64,000 nt of DNA from Cohnella ginsengisoli (GTDB lineage: Bacteria > Bacillota > Bacilli > Paenibacillales > Paenibacillaceae), in assembly GCF_029525555.1 (NCBI RefSeq), contig NZ_JAPDHZ010000008.1:682001-746000 (forward strand). The letters run 5' to 3'. Below the pieces are notes generated by a model. That model was not told where the DNA came from. It made no database searches and saw only the letters and a program-made list of their open reading frames with translations. Positions within the stretch are counted from its first letter, which is position 1. Each line of letters begins with the position of its first letter. Of this stretch, positions 33,503-44,411 are shown in pieces. A program made the position numbers and the translations under genes.

Positions 33503-34942
33503 ATGGAGGACAAGCAAATACCCGTTCAAACGTCCGCCGCAAGCAACGTGCTTTTCATACGGCAGTTATTCAAGCAGAATGAATATCTGATCGTCCGGGA
33601 TATAAGCGCCGCGGAGAGCGGGCGCGCGATTCTTGTCTATATCAACGTGCTGATCGATGAAAAAGCGTTGAACGAATTCGTGATCCGCAAAATAAGCGAG
33701 GATCAAAGCCGGCTCGATCCGGCATCGAGGGGCACGATCCTGGACTCTTTGCATACGGTAAGCGGCGTCGAATCGATACCGCGGATCGACTTGGCGGCGG
33801 CGTTCATCGCCGATGCCGGCATCGTCCTGTTCGCAGACGACCATTCGTCCGCATACGGAATCAAGCTTCCCGGATACGAGACCCGCGCGATCGAAGAGCC
33901 GAAGATCGAGGTCAATGTCAGAGGCCCGCGCGAGAGCTTTATCGAAGATCTGCAAACCAATCTGAGCCTGATCTTCCGAAAGTTAAAAACGCCGGATTTG
34001 AAGACGGTCACTTATCTCCTGGGATCCGAAAGCCAAACGCGCGTCACGTTGCTCTATCTCGAAAAAAAAATCGACCCGGGCGTTCTAAACGAACTGAAAA
34101 GCAGAATGGATCAAATTCGTCTCGATATCTTAATCGTGAACACGCAAATCGAAGAAAGGATACAGGACAGCACCTGGTCGCCCTTTCCCCAAGTATTCAA
34201 CACGGAGCGTCCCGATCGCGTCGTCACGGCTTTAAATCGAGGCAAAGCGGCGATCATCGCGGACGGTACGCCGATCGCGCTGATCATGCCGACCACCTTT
34301 TTTGAGATGATGCATCCCAGCGAAGACCTCTACGAGCGATTTTATTTCGCTAACTTTCTCCGCGTCCTCCGGATGATCACTTTATTTATCTCGTTATTCG
34401 GTCCCGCCTTGTATATTGCGGTGACGACTTTTCATTTGGAAATGATCCCGACGCCGCTGATGATGGCTTTCCTCTCTTCCAAGGCGGGCGTTCCTTTTCC
34501 GACCTTTGTCGAAGCGATCCTGATGGAAGTGTCATTCGAAATTCTTCGGGAAGCCAGTCTGCGGCTGCCGAGGGCCGTTGGACAGTCCGTCAGCATCGTC
34601 GGCGCCTTGGTCATCGGGGAGGCCGCCGTTCAATCGGGGATCGTTTCGCGCCCGATGGTCATCGTCGTCGCGATGACGGGCATTGCCTCCTTTACGATTC
34701 CTGCCTTCAGCACCGCGATTTCGTTTAGAATGCTTCGGTTTCCGTTCATGCTGCTCGCGGCATACAACGGCGTATTGGGCATTTCGCTGGGCTTCCTCGC
34801 GCTTCTTTGTCATCTGTGCTCGCTTCAGTCATGCGGCGTGCCCTTCCTGAATCCCGTGAGCGGCAAAGGATGGAGGGAGACGCTTCAAAAATTTATTCTA
34901 CCTCCCGTTAAATACAGAGCCCGTAATAAGGGAGGCTCCTAG
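33503..34942 (+). CDS. GerA-family spore germinant receptor, A subunit
   Basis: 479 aa from ATG 33503. A hydrophilic N-domain of ~270 residues is followed by the GerA membrane region (LRMITLFISLFGPALYIAVT, then FHLEMIPTPLMMAFLSSKAG). The family signature VPFPTFVEAILMEVSFEILR, EASLRLPRAVGQSVSIVGAL and VIGEAAVQSGIVSRPMVIVV is fully present. The A subunit sits in the spore inner membrane and forms the oligomeric channel-like core of the receptor. First gene of an A-C-small-B operon. Confidence 0.96.
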   Translation: MEDKQIPVQTSAASNVLFIRQLFKQNEYLIVRDISAAESGRAILVYINVLIDEKALNEFVIRKISEDQSRLDPASRGTILDSLHTVSGVESIPRIDLAAAFIADAGIVLFADDHSSAYGIKLPGYETRAIEEPKIEVNVRGPRESFIEDLQTNLSLIFRKLKTPDLKTVTYLLGSESQTRVTLLYLEKKIDPGVLNELKSRMDQIRLDILIVNTQIEERIQDSTWSPFPQVFNTERPDRVVTALNRGKAAIIADGTPIALIMPTTFFEMMHPSEDLYERFYFANFLRVLRMITLFISLFGPALYIAVTTFHLEMIPTPLMMAFLSSKAGVPFPTFVEAILMEVSFEILREASLRLPRAVGQSVSIVGALVIGEAAVQSGIVSRPMVIVVAMTGIASFTIPAFSTAISFRMLRFPFMLLAAYNGVLGISLGFLALLCHLCSLQSCGVPFLNPVSGKGWRETLQKFILPPVKYRARNKGGS

Positions 34943-34943
34943 C

Positions 34944-36140
34944 GTGGCACCCCGCAGAAGCAATCGAGCCTTCCTCAAGGGCGCGCTGCTGCTGGCTATG
35001 CTATTTCCTTTTGCCGCCGGTTGTTCGCCTGACGTGACGGAGATCAGCGATCTGGCGCTCATCATGGCCGTCGGCATCGATTACGACCCGAAGACGGAGC
35101 TGTATACGATTTCTGCCTACAACGTCATGCCGGGCGCGCTTAGCACGGAAAAATCCGCCAAACTCGCGGGATGGGTCGTCAGCACAAGCGGCGCCTCCAT
35201 CCTGGAGACCGCCAGAAATCTCAGAGGGCTCGTCGGCAACCGAATGATCTGGCAGCACAATAAATTCGCCCTGATCGGGGAAGACGCCGCCCGGCATTCC
35301 TTTTACGGCATTATGGATTTCCTGATGCGCAACCGTCAGGTCCGCTTATCGAGCTACGTGATCGTCAGCGAAGGCAAGGCTTCCGACAAGCTGAACGTCA
35401 AAGTCGCCAGCGGAGACCTGCTGTCCAACGATCTGCTGGGCAAAGTCCGAAATGAAAAAAGAATGGGGAAAAAGCATCATGCTGAGCATCCATGAAATCG
35501 CGAACTGGTACCCCAGCCCCTACAGAGGATTCGCAACCGGCAAACTAAGCGTCGAAAGGCTGCCCGCCAATGCGCAGCAAACGCTGAGCCTGCGGGGGAG
35601 GGGCGGTTTTCGATAAGGGCAAGTTCAAGCAATGGATCAAGGGCGACGACGTGCTCGCCGTTCAACTGCTGTCCGCCAAAAATAAATGGAGGGACATGGA
35701 GTTCGTTATTTCCGTCGCGCAGAACGCGAACAAGCGCGCGACTTTATTTTTTGAGGAGACCCGGCAATCCGTACATACCGGCTTTAGGAACGGCAGACCC
35801 TGGGTCGATCTCGCATTAAGCTTTTCGGCGACGCTGGGGGGAGATCGACCAGCCTTTGCCGCTCGACGACCCGGCGGAGATCCGCGAGCTCGAACAGGCC
35901 GCATCAAGAGCGCTCGAGCGCAAGATCGGCGGCAGCGTCGCTTATTTTCAGCGTGATCTTCGTACGGACGTTGTCGGCTTCTCGGATCTGTTCGCGCAGC
36001 GGCATCCGAAGCAATGGGCGGCCGCGAAGGCCGACTGGGCCGAGCTTTATCCATCGATGCCTATCAACGTTCGGGCGGAAGTGAGGATCGACAGGCTGGG
36101 CATGATTCAATATTCGAAGGAGCGAGCCGATGGTGACTAA
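34944..36140 (+). CDS. GerAC-family germinant receptor lipoprotein, C subunit, frameshifted three times in this sequence
   Basis: GTG 34944 follows AAGGGAGGCTCCTAGC and lies one nt after the A-subunit stop. A lipoprotein signal peptide ends LFPFAAGC, then DVTEISDLALIMAVGIDYDP, the GerAC N-terminus. One extra base in A6 35455-35460, G5 35594-35598 and G6 35836-35841 breaks the frame. Removing all three gives 397 aa including MLSIHEIANWYPSPYRGFAT, GGAVFDKGKFKQWIKGDD and the C-terminal GerAC domain (FSDLFAQRHPKQWAAAKADW). It is a lipid-anchored subunit on the outer face of the spore inner membrane. Confidence 0.9.
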
Positions 36141-36363
36141 TGCGGTATGCCTGGCCGCGATCGGGTACGGGATCGGAGCGTGCCTCTCTTGCTGGAGACG
36201 GCTTCGTTTTCGCGAAGGCGCGGCTATCCTTGCTTTGTGCATCGTCGTCGCGGCTTATTGCGCGCCGGTCGTCGGAAAAGAGATGCCAACGGTGGAGTCC
36301 GTATACAAGTGGATCTATGGTCCGGTCTCCGGCTATATGCTTAAAAAACTGGGAATCGGCTAG
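36130..36363 (+). CDS. Small two-helix membrane protein, candidate D subunit of the germinant receptor
   Basis: 77 aa. ATG 36130 overlaps the end of the C-subunit gene. Two hydrophobic helices are visible (VCLAAIGYGIGACLSC and AAILALCIVVAAYCAPVVG), followed by a short amphipathic C-terminus (YKWIYGPVSGYMLKKLGIG). Many GerA-type operons carry a small fourth ('D') gene with two membrane helices that modulates receptor function. Size, topology and position fit. I did not recognise it by sequence alone. Confidence 0.65.
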   Translation: MVTNAVCLAAIGYGIGACLSCWRRLRFREGAAILALCIVVAAYCAPVVGKEMPTVESVYKWIYGPVSGYMLKKLGIG

Positions 36364-36381
36364 GAGGACTGAAGCGAGCGA

Positions 36382-37609
36382 ATGCAGGATCGTATATCCT
36401 CCGGCGCATGGATCTGCCTGATCTTCAGCTTTATTTCAGGCTTTTCGACGCTGTTTCTGCAGGAAGCGAAGCTGCTCGGGCCGGACGTATGGATGTCGTA
36501 TATATGCGGCATCGCCATGTCGTTCGGCATTTTATGCGTGTTTTATGCCGTGCAGCGGCCCTATCCGGGCTTGCCTATGACCGCGGTATTCGACCGACTG
36601 CTGGGCAAGAAAATCGCCAAGATCGTTCTTTTTCTCTATTTGGCTTATATCCTTGAAATTCAGGGCGCGGCTTTTCAGGCATTGACTTCGTTCTACCGAA
36701 CGGTCGTGCTTCCGAACACTTCATCCGGCCAGATTATACTGCTCATCGCATTGACGACGACTTACGCGGCGAGTCTCGGTCTCGGCACGATCGTCCGAAC
36801 GGTCCAAGTGCTGCTGTCCTTCTTCTTGTTTTTTTATCCTCCTCATCATTGCGTTTATTTGTAAAGACGTGGCGTTCAATCCGTTTTTGCCGCTTTTTCA
36901 GCATGGGGCGTCGGAGATCGTTTACGGCAGCTTTCTTACTTTTTATTTTCCGTTCGGCAAATCGATCGTGTTTTGCTTTTTGTTCTCCCGCGTCAACAAC
37001 GGCCGCAAGCTGCTGCCTTACACGCTGATCGCGCTGCTGCTATCGGGCCTCTATTTGTTCGCGGCGACGTACCTCTCTTTCGGTTCTTTGGGAATGAACC
37101 TTATTCAGAGCGTCACCTTTCCCTTTTTCTCGGCGATACAGCTCGTTAAGTTCGGCGAGTATCTCGAGCGAATCGAGATCGTGATCATCGGGATCTGGAC
37201 CGTGTTCACGTTGTTCGAGATCATCGTGCTTCAATTTGTTTTTATGCAGGTGTTCGTCCATCTCTTCGGGATCAAGCGAGATCGCGCCTTTTGGCTGCCT
37301 GTCGGGCTGTTGTTTTTCGCGCTGGCGCACAGAAGCTTTATCCATCAGGACGATCTTTCCTTTTATAACTTTCGAATCGGTCCCTTTTCGACGCTCCTTC
37401 CTACGGTGGTCGTTCCTCTGCTGCTGTTGCTGATCTCGTTGCTCAAAAAAAGCGAACGGCCGGGTAGAAGGTCCGCCTCTCCTTGCGGGTCCGGACGAAT
37501 CCCGGCGACGCCGAAGCTGATACGCGATGCTCGTTCAGCTCCTCTTCTTATCGAGCACTGCGCATCTACGACGGTTAAATCTTCCTTCTCTTGGCGACAC
37601 TGGAGCTAG
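36382..37609 (+). CDS. GerAB-family germinant receptor, B subunit, frameshifted in this sequence
   Basis: ATG 36382 after TAGGAGGACTGAAGCGAGCG. A ten-helix amino-acid-permease-like protein: ISSGAWICLIFSFISGFSTL at the N-terminus, LYLAYILEIQGAAFQALTSF in the middle. One extra T in T7 36829-36835 shifts the frame; removing it joins to FILLIIAFICKDVAFNPFLP and VKFGEYLERIEIVIIGIW. The 3' end is unclear. As read, the frame ends at 37609 with an odd Arg/Ser-rich tail. If the A7 run at 37445-37451 also has one extra A, it ends at 37520 with 378 aa, a better fit. The B subunit binds the germinant. Confidence 0.88.
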
Positions 37610-37637
37610 AATGATAGCGATAGAAGGAGTGAGGCGC

Positions 37638-38391
37638 ATGAGACAAATCCTGCTGATCACGGACGGCTGCTCGAACGTCGGGGACAGCCCGGCCATCGCG
37701 GCGTCCATCGCGCAGGCGGAGGGTATCTCCGTCAATGTCGTCGGCATCGTGGACGAGGGAGGGATCGGCGAGCAGGGGGGCGCTCGAGATCGCCGAGATC
37801 GCGCGGGCGGGCGGCGGCATGAGCCGGATCGTATCGCCGGCGCTGCTATCCCGGACGGTGCAGATGATGACGCGGCAGACGGTGCAAGCAACGATTCGCG
37901 GCGAGGTCAATCGGGAGCTTCGGCAAATCTTCGGCGTCGATTCCGCGGCGGAGCTGCCGCCGGACAAGCGGGCGGAGATCGTGCGCGTCATGGAGGATCT
38001 GGGCGAAACGGCCGAGCTGCGCGTGGCGCTGCTGATCGACGCGAGCGCGAGCATGAAGCCGAAGATGAGAGCCGTAGAGGAAGCCGTGCGGGATCTGGCG
38101 CTGAGCCTTCAGGCCAGGCGCGGCGAGAGCGCGGTCGCGGTATTCCACTTCCCCGGCGAGCGCTCGCACGAAGCCTGTATTCTGGATTTGGACTGGACGG
38201 ATCGCGCCGACCGCATCGGCCATATTTTCGGGCGCATCAGCATGAAGGGAACGACGCCGACGGGCCCCGCGCTTTTGCGCGTGGTGGAGTTTTTCAGGGA
38301 AACTTGTGGTAAACTGGAAACAGAACCGCAGCACACTGCGCCTGCGAGGCGCGACGATACGGACGGGATGCGGAGTGACTACGTCGTCTGA
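37638..38391 (+). CDS. yabS: YabS, VWA-like protein, frameshifted in this sequence
   Basis: ATG 37638 behind AGAAGGAGTGAGGCGC. The N-terminal segment MRQILLITDGCSNVGDSPAI is in one frame. One extra G in G6 37775-37780 shifts it, and after correction it continues ALEIAEIARAGGGMSRIVSP. A von Willebrand A-type core follows (ALLIDASASMKPKMRAVEEA, with the DxSxS metal site, and FGRISMKGTTPTGPALLRVV). Corrected length is 250 aa. Its partner in B. subtilis is the kinase gene yabT, which it overlaps here too. Function unknown; expressed around sporulation in relatives. Confidence 0.88.
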
Positions 38392-39298
38392 CGCGCGCGT
38401 GCCGGCCGGAACGGTACTGCGCGGGAAGTGGAACGGACGTTCATACCGGCTGGAGCGCATGCTCGGGGTCGGGGCGAACGGGCAAGTCTATATGGCGGTC
38501 AGCGGGCTGCGGACCTATGCGCTGAAGATCGGCATGCAGCTCGAAGACCTTCAAGCCGAAGCGAACGTGCTCGCCTCGCTGGACCAGCGGGAGCGTAGGC
38601 GTCCGCCTTTTCTGCTGGACGTGGACGATGCGGAGTGGCAGGGCCGGGTCCTGCCGTTTTACGTCATGCAATACGTGCCGGGCGTGCCGGTGAAGACGTA
38701 CTTGGCCGAGCATGGCGGCGCCTGGTACGGCGTCGTCGGGTATCGCCTGCTGAACCGGCTCGCGGAGCTGCACGCGGCGGGCTGGGCGTTCGGCGACGTC
38801 AAAAGCGACAATATCCTCGTCACCGATTACGGGCGCGTCTCGCTCGTCGATTACGGCGGCATGACGGCGATGGGGCGTTCGGTACGACAGTTCACGGAAG
38901 TGTACGACCGCGGCTATTGGTCGGCCGGCAGCCGAACGGCGGATCCGTCGTACGACGTCTTTTCCGTTGCCGTGCTATGGATCCACGCGCTCGACGGCAA
39001 GCGCCTGCTGCACATGACCAAGATGCTGCTGCCGCAGAACCGGCATCCGCGCGAGCTGATGGCGCTGGTCCGCAGCCATGCCGAGCTGAAGAAGATGGAG
39101 AGCTGGATGGAGCTCGCCCTCTACGGCAAGTTCAAGGACGCCCGCGAGGCGTCCGAGCACTGGCGGGCTCGCATGCGGGCGGCGGCTGAAGAGGCCGTGC
39201 ACGTCAGCCGCGGAAAGGTGCCCGGATGGATGGCGGGACTGTTCGCCGCTTCGCTCTTGCTGTGCGTGTCCGCCGCCGCAATCTGGCTGCTTCAATAG
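38375..39298 (+). CDS. yabT: YabT, Hanks-type serine/threonine kinase with C-terminal membrane anchor
   Basis: 307 aa from GTG 38375, inside the end of yabS. The kinase has a Gly loop (GVGANGQVYMAVS), the ATP-binding Lys (YALKIG), a catalytic loop with Asp but without the usual His-Arg (AFGDVKSDNILVTDYG) and DYG in place of DFG. The single C-terminal membrane helix (GLFAASLLLCVSAAAIWLL) leaves almost no extracellular part, as in B. subtilis YabT. That protein is a DNA-activated forespore kinase acting on RecA. The frame is open to 38306 but overlaps yabS further. Confidence 0.92.
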   Translation: MTTSSDARVPAGTVLRGKWNGRSYRLERMLGVGANGQVYMAVSGLRTYALKIGMQLEDLQAEANVLASLDQRERRRPPFLLDVDDAEWQGRVLPFYVMQYVPGVPVKTYLAEHGGAWYGVVGYRLLNRLAELHAAGWAFGDVKSDNILVTDYGRVSLVDYGGMTAMGRSVRQFTEVYDRGYWSAGSRTADPSYDVFSVAVLWIHALDGKRLLHMTKMLLPQNRHPRELMALVRSHAELKKMESWMELALYGKFKDAREASEHWRARMRAAAEEAVHVSRGKVPGWMAGLFAASLLLCVSAAAIWLLQ

Positions 39299-39321
39299 AA
39301 CGGGAATTGGGGGAAGTACGA

Positions 39322-40770
39322 GTGGAGGCGCAAGACGATTTGGCCGTTCGGATCGCGAGGTTGCTGAGGGATACGTTCGGCATCGGTCCCGGCGCGCGCA
39401 TCGTCGCCGGCGTCTCCGGCGGACCGGACTCGATGGCGATGCTCCATTTGCTGCAGGCACCGGCCGTCCGGGACGGCTGGCTCGTCATCGCGGCGCACGT
39501 CAACCATGGGTTCCGCGGGACGGAGTCCGACGCCGAAGCGGCGCTCGTGCGCGAGACCGCCGCCGCCTGGGGGATTCCGTTCGAGCTGGCGGAGATCGAT
39601 ATGCCCGCGTATATCGAAGCGACGGGCTTGAATTCGCAGGCCGCTTCGCGGGAGCGGAGATACGCGTTCCTGCGCGACGTCGCGCGGCGCCACGGCGCCA
39701 AGACGATCGCGGTCGCCCACCATGCGGACGATCAGGCGGAGACGGTGCTCATGCGGATGCTGCGCGGGAGCGGCGTGACCGGACTGGCAGGCATCCCCAT
39801 GCGGCGTGCCGAAGAAGAGTTGGAACTCATACGCCCCTTGCTGCGTATAACCAAAGGCGAGCTGCTCGCATACAACGAGCGGCACGGCGTGCCGTTCGCG
39901 ACGGACAGCAGCAACGCCAAGACGCATTATGTCCGCAACGCGATCCGGCTCGAAGCGCTTCCCTATCTCGAACGGTACAATCCGGACCTGCGCGCCGGGT
40001 TGGCCCGCCTAGCCGAGCTTGCTTCGGCTGACGACGATTATATGGAGGCCGAAGCCCGTCGCGCTCTGGCCGCGGGGGCCAGGCGCTCCGGCGGAGGATG
40101 GCGGCTCGACGCGCGTCTCGTCCGGGGGTTTCACCTTGCTTTACAACGCAGAATGATTAAACTGATATTAAATGGTCTTGCAGGACCGCATGCCCAGGCT
40201 CGATTCGAGCAGGTGGAAGAGATCGTGGCGATACTGACCGCAGCGCGGCCGGACGTCGCCCGCGTCGACATCGGGGGCGGACTTGTGCTGCTTCGGGAGT
40301 ATGGCTATGCGTACATAGGACCTGCGCCGGACGCGCAAGCCGGCTATGCCTATACCGTCGCGGAGCTCCCTGCGCGTACCGAACGGCTCGAGGTGTCGGT
40401 GCCGGAGTGCGGCCTTGTATTCCGGTTCAGCCGGGAGGCCGGGATCTGCGACCCTTCGCCGGGCTCCCGTTGGGAGGCCTTTTTTGACGAGGCGGAGCTT
40501 GCGTTGCCGCTCGCGGTGCGCAGCCGGATGCCGGGAGACCGAATGGAGCCATTGGGACTAAACGGCTCCAAGAAGGTGCAAGATATACTCGTCGACGCGA
40601 AGGTTCCCCGCAGCCTGCGTCACCTGAAGCCGCTGCTCATCGACGGCGACGGCCGTATCCTCTGGATACCTGGCCTCAGGCGTTCGCGCCATGCCGTACC
40701 GAAGCCGAACTCGGGGGCGGGAGCGGCCATCCGCGTGACATGTTCGGAGTCAAGCCATCATACCGTTTAA
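39322..40770 (+). CDS. tilS: tRNA(Ile)-lysidine synthase TilS
   Basis: 482 aa from GTG 39322 after GGGGGAAGTACGA. The N-terminal PP-loop ATPase has [27 protein letters not shown] and [20 protein letters not shown]. The TilS substrate-binding and C-terminal domains follow ([30 protein letters not shown]). It converts the wobble cytidine of tRNA-Ile(CAU) to lysidine, an essential reaction. Its end overlaps the upstream part of the hpt frame. Order yabT-tilS-hpt-ftsH is conserved. Confidence 0.97.
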   Translation: MEAQDDLAVRIARLLRDTFGIGPGARIVAGVSGGPDSMAMLHLLQAPAVRDGWLVIAAHVNHGFRGTESDAEAALVRETAAAWGIPFELAEIDMPAYIEATGLNSQAASRERRYAFLRDVARRHGAKTIAVAHHADDQAETVLMRMLRGSGVTGLAGIPMRRAEEELELIRPLLRITKGELLAYNERHGVPFATDSSNAKTHYVRNAIRLEALPYLERYNPDLRAGLARLAELASADDDYMEAEARRALAAGARRSGGGWRLDARLVRGFHLALQRRMIKLILNGLAGPHAQARFEQVEEIVAILTAARPDVARVDIGGGLVLLREYGYAYIGPAPDAQAGYAYTVAELPARTERLEVSVPECGLVFRFSREAGICDPSPGSRWEAFFDEAELALPLAVRSRMPGDRMEPLGLNGSKKVQDILVDAKVPRSLRHLKPLLIDGDGRILWIPGLRRSRHAVPKPNSGAGAAIRVTCSESSHHTV

Positions 40771-40793
40771 TATCGGCCCGGGAGGTCCCAGCA

Positions 40794-41336
40794 TTGCAGA
40801 ATGACATTCAAGAAGTACTCTACTCGGAAGAGCAGATCCAATCGAAGGTACAGGAATTGGGAGCCGCCGTCAGCCGCGATTACGAGGGGCGCAACCCGCT
40901 GGTAATCTGCGTGTTGAAGGGCGCCTTTATTTTTATGGCCGACCTGTCCAAGAATATCACGATCCCGATCGAGCTGGACTTCATGGCCGTATCGAGCTAC
41001 GGCAACTCGACCCGCTCCAGCGGGGAAGTCCGCATCGTCAAGGATCTGGACACCTCGGTCGAGGGCCGCGACATTCTGATCGTCGAGGACATCATCGACA
41101 GCGGCCTCACGCTCAGCTATCTCATCGACGTGCTCGAGCGCCGCAACGCGAAGTCCGTCCGGGTCATCGCGCTCTTCGACAAGCCGGGCCGCCGCACCGT
41201 CGACCTGAACGCCGATTATACGGGCTTCAGCATTCCCGATGCGTTTGTCGTCGGTTACGGTCTCGACTACGCGGAGCATTACCGCAACCTGCCTTACGTG
41301 GGCATTTTAAAAGAAGAAATTTACTCGAACCGCTGA
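40794..41336 (+). CDS. hpt: Hypoxanthine-guanine phosphoribosyltransferase
   Basis: 180 aa from TTG 40794 ([20 protein letters not shown]), with GGGAGGT 8 nt upstream. That start gives the exact length of B. subtilis HprT. The PRPP loop is [18 protein letters not shown] and the purine-binding end is [20 protein letters not shown]. It salvages hypoxanthine and guanine to IMP and GMP. In B. subtilis HprT also acts with TilS on ftsH expression. The frame is open upstream to 40740 inside tilS. Confidence 0.96.
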   Translation: MQNDIQEVLYSEEQIQSKVQELGAAVSRDYEGRNPLVICVLKGAFIFMADLSKNITIPIELDFMAVSSYGNSTRSSGEVRIVKDLDTSVEGRDILIVEDIIDSGLTLSYLIDVLERRNAKSVRVIALFDKPGRRTVDLNADYTGFSIPDAFVVGYGLDYAEHYRNLPYVGILKEEIYSNR

Positions 41337-41381
41337 GTACTGCAGCCTTCCGATGGTTTTTCCGCGCAGCCGCGCGTTTTA

Positions 41382-41411
41382 TTGAGATACCAAGACAGGC
41401 TATGGTAAAAT
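41382..41411 (+). promoter_or_regulatory. Sigma-A promoter of ftsH
   Basis: TTGAGA (41382-41387), 18 nt, TAAAAT (41406-41411), with TGG before the -10. The ftsH start is 30 nt downstream. Confidence 0.6.
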
Positions 41412-41440
41412 GATGAAAGCGTGTCGGGAGGAGGTCAGGG

Positions 41441-43459
<2,019 letters not shown>

Positions 43460-43473
43460 CTTTCACACAAACA

Positions 43474-43520
43474 AACCCGCGATTCCGCTGCTCGGTGCAG
43501 CGGATCGCGGGTTTTGTTTT
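43474..43520 (+). terminator. Terminator after ftsH
   Basis: Arms 43474-43491 and 43497-43512 (AACCCGCGAT / ATCGCGGGTT at the base), then TTGTTTT. Confidence 0.88.
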
Positions 43521-43575
43521 GTTCGATCAAGTAGGGGGGGACCTTCGCGGATCACCTCGCTGAACGATGAAGCGG

Positions 43576-44301
43576 TTAGACAGTCATGGTTAGCGAGATA
43601 AAACGCACTTTTCCGCTCTCGAAAAGCAGGTGAAAACGAAGGTTATCGCCGATTCGGTAACTCCATTGCGTCTTCGTGCGGGCGTTTGGCAGGCCGAGTT
43701 TGGCGATAACCTCAGCTTGCGTCAGTCCGACTTTAATTCCGTCTGAAGTAGTATAGGCTTCTCCGCCAGTCGTAAAAATGATCGTACCGGACAATTTAAT
43801 TACATCCGGATGTGCGTTTTCGCGATCGGGCAGCATTAAAGATTGAATTAATCCTCGGGCTCCCAGGACACCATCGAAGAAAAACGTGCCGGAGGATAGC
43901 GGGAGAAATTTCTTTTCCCAACCGAGGTAGTCGAGACCGTCGATGCTGAACCGGCTCCGCTCGTAGGTTGTTTCCGTGATTTCGGATGGACCGGCATCAT
44001 GCGCTCGGTCATCGATGCGTTCCATCAGCGTGACGCGGCGCAGGAAGGCAGACCGCAAACGATTGATGGCCGTATTTCGCGCGATCGACAGCAGCCACGT
44101 GCGAACGGAAGAAGCGCCACGAAACGTATCGATCTTTCGGTAGGCGGCGAGGAATACGTCCTGGGATACGTCGTCCGCGAGATCCCTGCGTTTGGTGAGG
44201 ACAAAGGCAAGGTTCCACACCTCGGACCCGTATTGCAGCATCAACTCGCGAAGCCCGCCGGCGTCCATGTTTTCAATGTAGGGCCAGTGGGTTTCATCCA
44301 A
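43576..44301 (-). CDS. Chimeric protein: ECF-sigma region 2 fused to an unrelated C-terminal domain
   Basis: 241 aa from ATG 44301. Residues ~15-95 are a normal ECF sigma region 2 (LAFVLTKRRDLADDVSQDVF, YRKIDTFRGASSVRTWLLSI, ARNTAINRLRSAFLRR). Where the linker and region 4 should come, the sequence turns into a beta-rich domain (LPLSSGTFFFDGVLGARGLI). It ends GIKVGLTQAEVIAKLGLPNA and FHLLFESGKVRFISLTM, which looks like a small SmpA-type or copper-amine-like fold. There is no region 4 helix-turn-helix, so it cannot be a conventional sigma. An in-frame deletion joining a sigma gene to a neighbouring gene is the likely origin. Confidence 0.75.
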   Translation of the reverse strand: MDETHWPYIENMDAGGLRELMLQYGSEVWNLAFVLTKRRDLADDVSQDVFLAAYRKIDTFRGASSVRTWLLSIARNTAINRLRSAFLRRVTLMERIDDRAHDAGPSEITETTYERSRFSIDGLDYLGWEKKFLPLSSGTFFFDGVLGARGLIQSLMLPDRENAHPDVIKLSGTIIFTTGGEAYTTSDGIKVGLTQAEVIAKLGLPNARTKTQWSYRIGDNLRFHLLFESGKVRFISLTMTV

Positions 44302-44359
44302 GCCAGCAACACCTCCATCGGATTAGACACCGCAAATGCGCAAGAGGTTCCGTTTTAGA

Positions 44360-44397
44360 CAAAAAAAGGAACCGGGACGCACGCTGGCATCCCGATC
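44360..44397 (-). terminator. Terminator of the chemoreceptor gene
   Basis: On the minus strand an imperfect stem (44397-44389 with 44376-44367) is followed by seven U (plus-strand A run 44360-44366). Confidence 0.7.
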
Positions 44398-44411
44398 CCT
44401 GATCTCGCGAA

